Source: DALYJJ01 sp031969915 (GTDB taxonomy: Bacteria; Acidobacteriota; Terriglobia; Bryobacterales; Bryobacteraceae). From it: 42,049 nt of DNA. A program made the translations under genes and the position numbers. Positions 40,443-42,049 of this stretch are shown here, piece after piece. Every line of letters begins with the position of its first letter. The stretch's first letter is position 1. A model generated the notes under the pieces. The model saw only the letters and a list, made by a program, of their open reading frames with translations. It was not told the DNA's origin and did no database searches. Location: assembly GCA_031969915.1 (NCBI GenBank), contig DALYJJ010000047.1, positions 1-42,049 of the forward strand. The letters are read 5' to 3'.

Positions 40443-41944
40443 CCAATCTCCGCCCCCCGCCGGGAGGCGCTCGCTGATCTCCGCCAGCTTCCCTCGCCTC
40501 CCGGGCGCCCCGCGGCGCCGTCCGCCGTCCCGCCGACCATGGCCGCCAGCCGGCCCACCACGTCTTTCAGTGCCACCGACTGTGCGCTCAACTCCTCGGA
40601 GGCCGACGCGCTCTCTTCGGCGCTGGCGGCCGCGCGCTGCGTCACCTGTTCGATCTCCGTCATGGCCTTGCGAACCTGCTCGATGCCCTTCGATTGCTCG
40701 AGGCTGCCCATGCTCACTTCGTCCACCAAGGCCTTCACTTTGTTCACTTCGTCCGAGATCGCGGTGAAAGCGTCCGCGACGTGATCCACCTTCGCTTTGC
40801 CGTCGTTGGATTTGGCGATCGATTCTTCGATCAGGGTTGACGTGTCCTTCGCCGCCTGGGCGCAGCGCTGCGCGAGGTTGCGAACTTCATCGGCCACCAC
40901 CGCGAAGCCCATTCCCGCCTCTCCGGCCCGCGCGGCCTCCACCGCGGCATTCAGCGCCAGGATATTGGTCTGAAACGCGATCTCGTCGATCACTTTGATG
41001 ATTCGCGCGATCTTGTCGCTTTGGGTATTGATCTCCGACATCGCGGCCACGGACTGATCAAGCAGATTCCGCGTTTCGACGAAGCGCTGCTGCGACTGAC
41101 CCATGAGCGCGGCGGCCGCCAGCGACTTCTCGGAATTCGCGCGCGCCATGCTGTTGATCTCCTCGCTCGACGACGAAGTCTCCTCGACCGACGCCGCCTG
41201 CTCGCTGGTGCCTTGCGCGAGCGACTGGCTGGACGCCGACACCTGGCTCGCCGCCCCACCCACCTGCTCGGCGCTCTCCGCCAGCGAGCCGATGGAATCC
41301 ACCAACGTGCGGTTGATGCCTCGGACGGCGATCGTCGCGGCCCACGCGATCGCCGCGATCAAGCACGCCAGCACCGCCATCGTCCAGTTGCTTCGGGAAG
41401 CGACTTTCTCCCCCTCCGCCTCGGCTTCCTTGAGCAGTTTCAACTGCAGACCGCGGAACTCCTGCCCGATCTCGTCGAGCGTGTTCAAGCTCACCAGGAC
41501 CTTGCTGGCGATGTCCTGGACTTGGTCCAGCTTCCCGTCCCTGCACAGTTGAATGTATTGCTGCGCGAGCGTTGCGTAGTTGCCAAGAGTCGATTCGAAG
41601 CGCGCCAGCATTTGCCGGCCTTCTTCCGTGACCAGCAACGGGCGCATTTCCGCGATGATCTCATTGGCCCCCTTGTGCGCGGCCTTCCAGTCGTTGAACG
41701 CCTCCTCCACCTTAGCGGGGTTCTTGAGGTCGGCGAAGACGTAGCTGCCCCGCATCGCCGCCGCCATCTCCCAACTGTGCGCGCGCAGGGAGTTGACTTG
41801 ATCCAGCTTGACGGCGGTCTTGCCGATCGTTTCGTCCAGCATGCCGTTGACGTCCCGAAGATTCCAGGCACCCAATCCAGCAACGAGAAACGCGACCCCC
41901 CCGAGGGCGGCCACCGTCGAATAGAGTTTCTTTGAAATGGTCAT
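40439..41944 (-). CDS. Methyl-accepting chemotaxis protein
   Basis: ATG 41944 gives 501 residues; a TTG at 41971 would add nine. Two membrane helices (about 6-27 and 187-207) enclose a periplasmic helical sensor domain of about 160 residues of the four-helix-bundle type. A short linker, at most a weak HAMP, leads to a long coiled-coil signalling domain with the hairpin tip EIAFQTNILALNAAVEAARAG at about 321-341, and the conserved GFAVVADEVRNLAQR. The C-terminus lacks a CheR-binding pentapeptide. It signals to CheA/CheW; no che or flagellar genes are near. The ligand is unknown. Confidence 0.93.
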   Translation of the reverse strand: MTISKKLYSTVAALGGVAFLVAGLGAWNLRDVNGMLDETIGKTAVKLDQVNSLRAHSWEMAAAMRGSYVFADLKNPAKVEEAFNDWKAAHKGANEIIAEMRPLLVTEEGRQMLARFESTLGNYATLAQQYIQLCRDGKLDQVQDIASKVLVSLNTLDEIGQEFRGLQLKLLKEAEAEGEKVASRSNWTMAVLACLIAAIAWAATIAVRGINRTLVDSIGSLAESAEQVGGAASQVSASSQSLAQGTSEQAASVEETSSSSEEINSMARANSEKSLAAAALMGQSQQRFVETRNLLDQSVAAMSEINTQSDKIARIIKVIDEIAFQTNILALNAAVEAARAGEAGMGFAVVADEVRNLAQRCAQAAKDTSTLIEESIAKSNDGKAKVDHVADAFTAISDEVNKVKALVDEVSMGSLEQSKGIEQVRKAMTEIEQVTQRAAASAEESASASEELSAQSVALKDVVGRLAAMVGGTADGAAGRPGGEGSWRRSASASRRGAEIG

Positions 41945-42049
41945 GAGAGTGTTCCCGCGTCGAACGATCAATCCAGATCGCCCACGAAATTACGTATCGG
42001 TACCGGGACGGTTTTCTCCAAGAGATTTGCCTGATTAGGTCTTTTTGTC
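41945..42049. other. Upstream region of the chemotaxis gene
   Basis: The final 105 bases should hold the promoter of the chemotaxis gene. No convincing -35/-10 pair or other feature was recognised. Confidence 0.3.

Overview
The window is GC-rich, densely coded chromosomal DNA that looks like an acidobacterium of the Solibacter/Bryobacter type (Bryobacterales). The lineage call is inference from gene families: a very large TonB-receptor-like protein with an N-terminal carboxypeptidase-regulatory domain, a PadR plus duplicated-permease (ADOP) pair, a CadC-like winged-helix/TPR regulator, DUF1559-type pseudopilin-like proteins, a Tat-exported Gfo/Idh/MocA oxidoreductase, a ThuA protein, and many secreted TPR proteins. 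No rRNA, tRNA, CRISPR array, phage or intact insertion sequence was found.

Layout. 1-2831: reverse-strand secreted multidomain nuclease, cut by the window edge. 2964-8235: small accessory genes (TIGR03067 protein, a truncated alpha/beta hydrolase, membrane proteins, a TetR regulator). 8389-12495: DUF2141 protein with an outer-membrane protein, then a PadR repressor with an ADOP permease; each unit carries an inverted repeat at its start, and the two share a near-identical 14-base element. 12565-13654: a hypothetical protein and a toxin-antitoxin remnant. 13752-17308: CadC-like regulator and two tandem DUF1559-like paralogues. 17488-17946: P-loop kinase on the reverse strand. 18031-24525: closely spaced forward genes (EF-hand/ThuA protein, MsrA, HslV, HslU, FN3 lipoprotein, OFA-type MFS transporter, small unknown). 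24566-29538: YjbR-like protein, MoaD/ThiS-like protein coupled to a BNR-repeat protein, oxidoreductase, cytochrome/copper monooxygenase, PurS, L31. 29670-37015: a 1035-residue receptor and four secreted TPR proteins around it. 37033-40442: an OmpA-like-size barrel candidate, then an ECF sigma factor, a zinc anti-sigma factor and a DUF4097 repeat protein in overlapping frames behind a good ECF promoter. 40439-41944: a methyl-accepting chemotaxis protein.

Points that stand out: (i) the giant receptor frame is broken by one in-frame TAG at 35641, after which the same frame stays open to a proper outer-membrane C-terminus; (ii) the DUF4097 protein contains thirteen consecutive exact 18-residue units alternating FG and NG turns; (iii) a BrnT-like toxin is cut short in front of an intact antitoxin; (iv) an EF-hand is inserted into a ThuA domain; (v) operator-like palindromes suggest shared control of the PadR/ADOP unit and the outer-membrane/DUF2141 unit. 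I did not see a clearly new defence or mobile system. All family names come from reading the sequence, with no database search.
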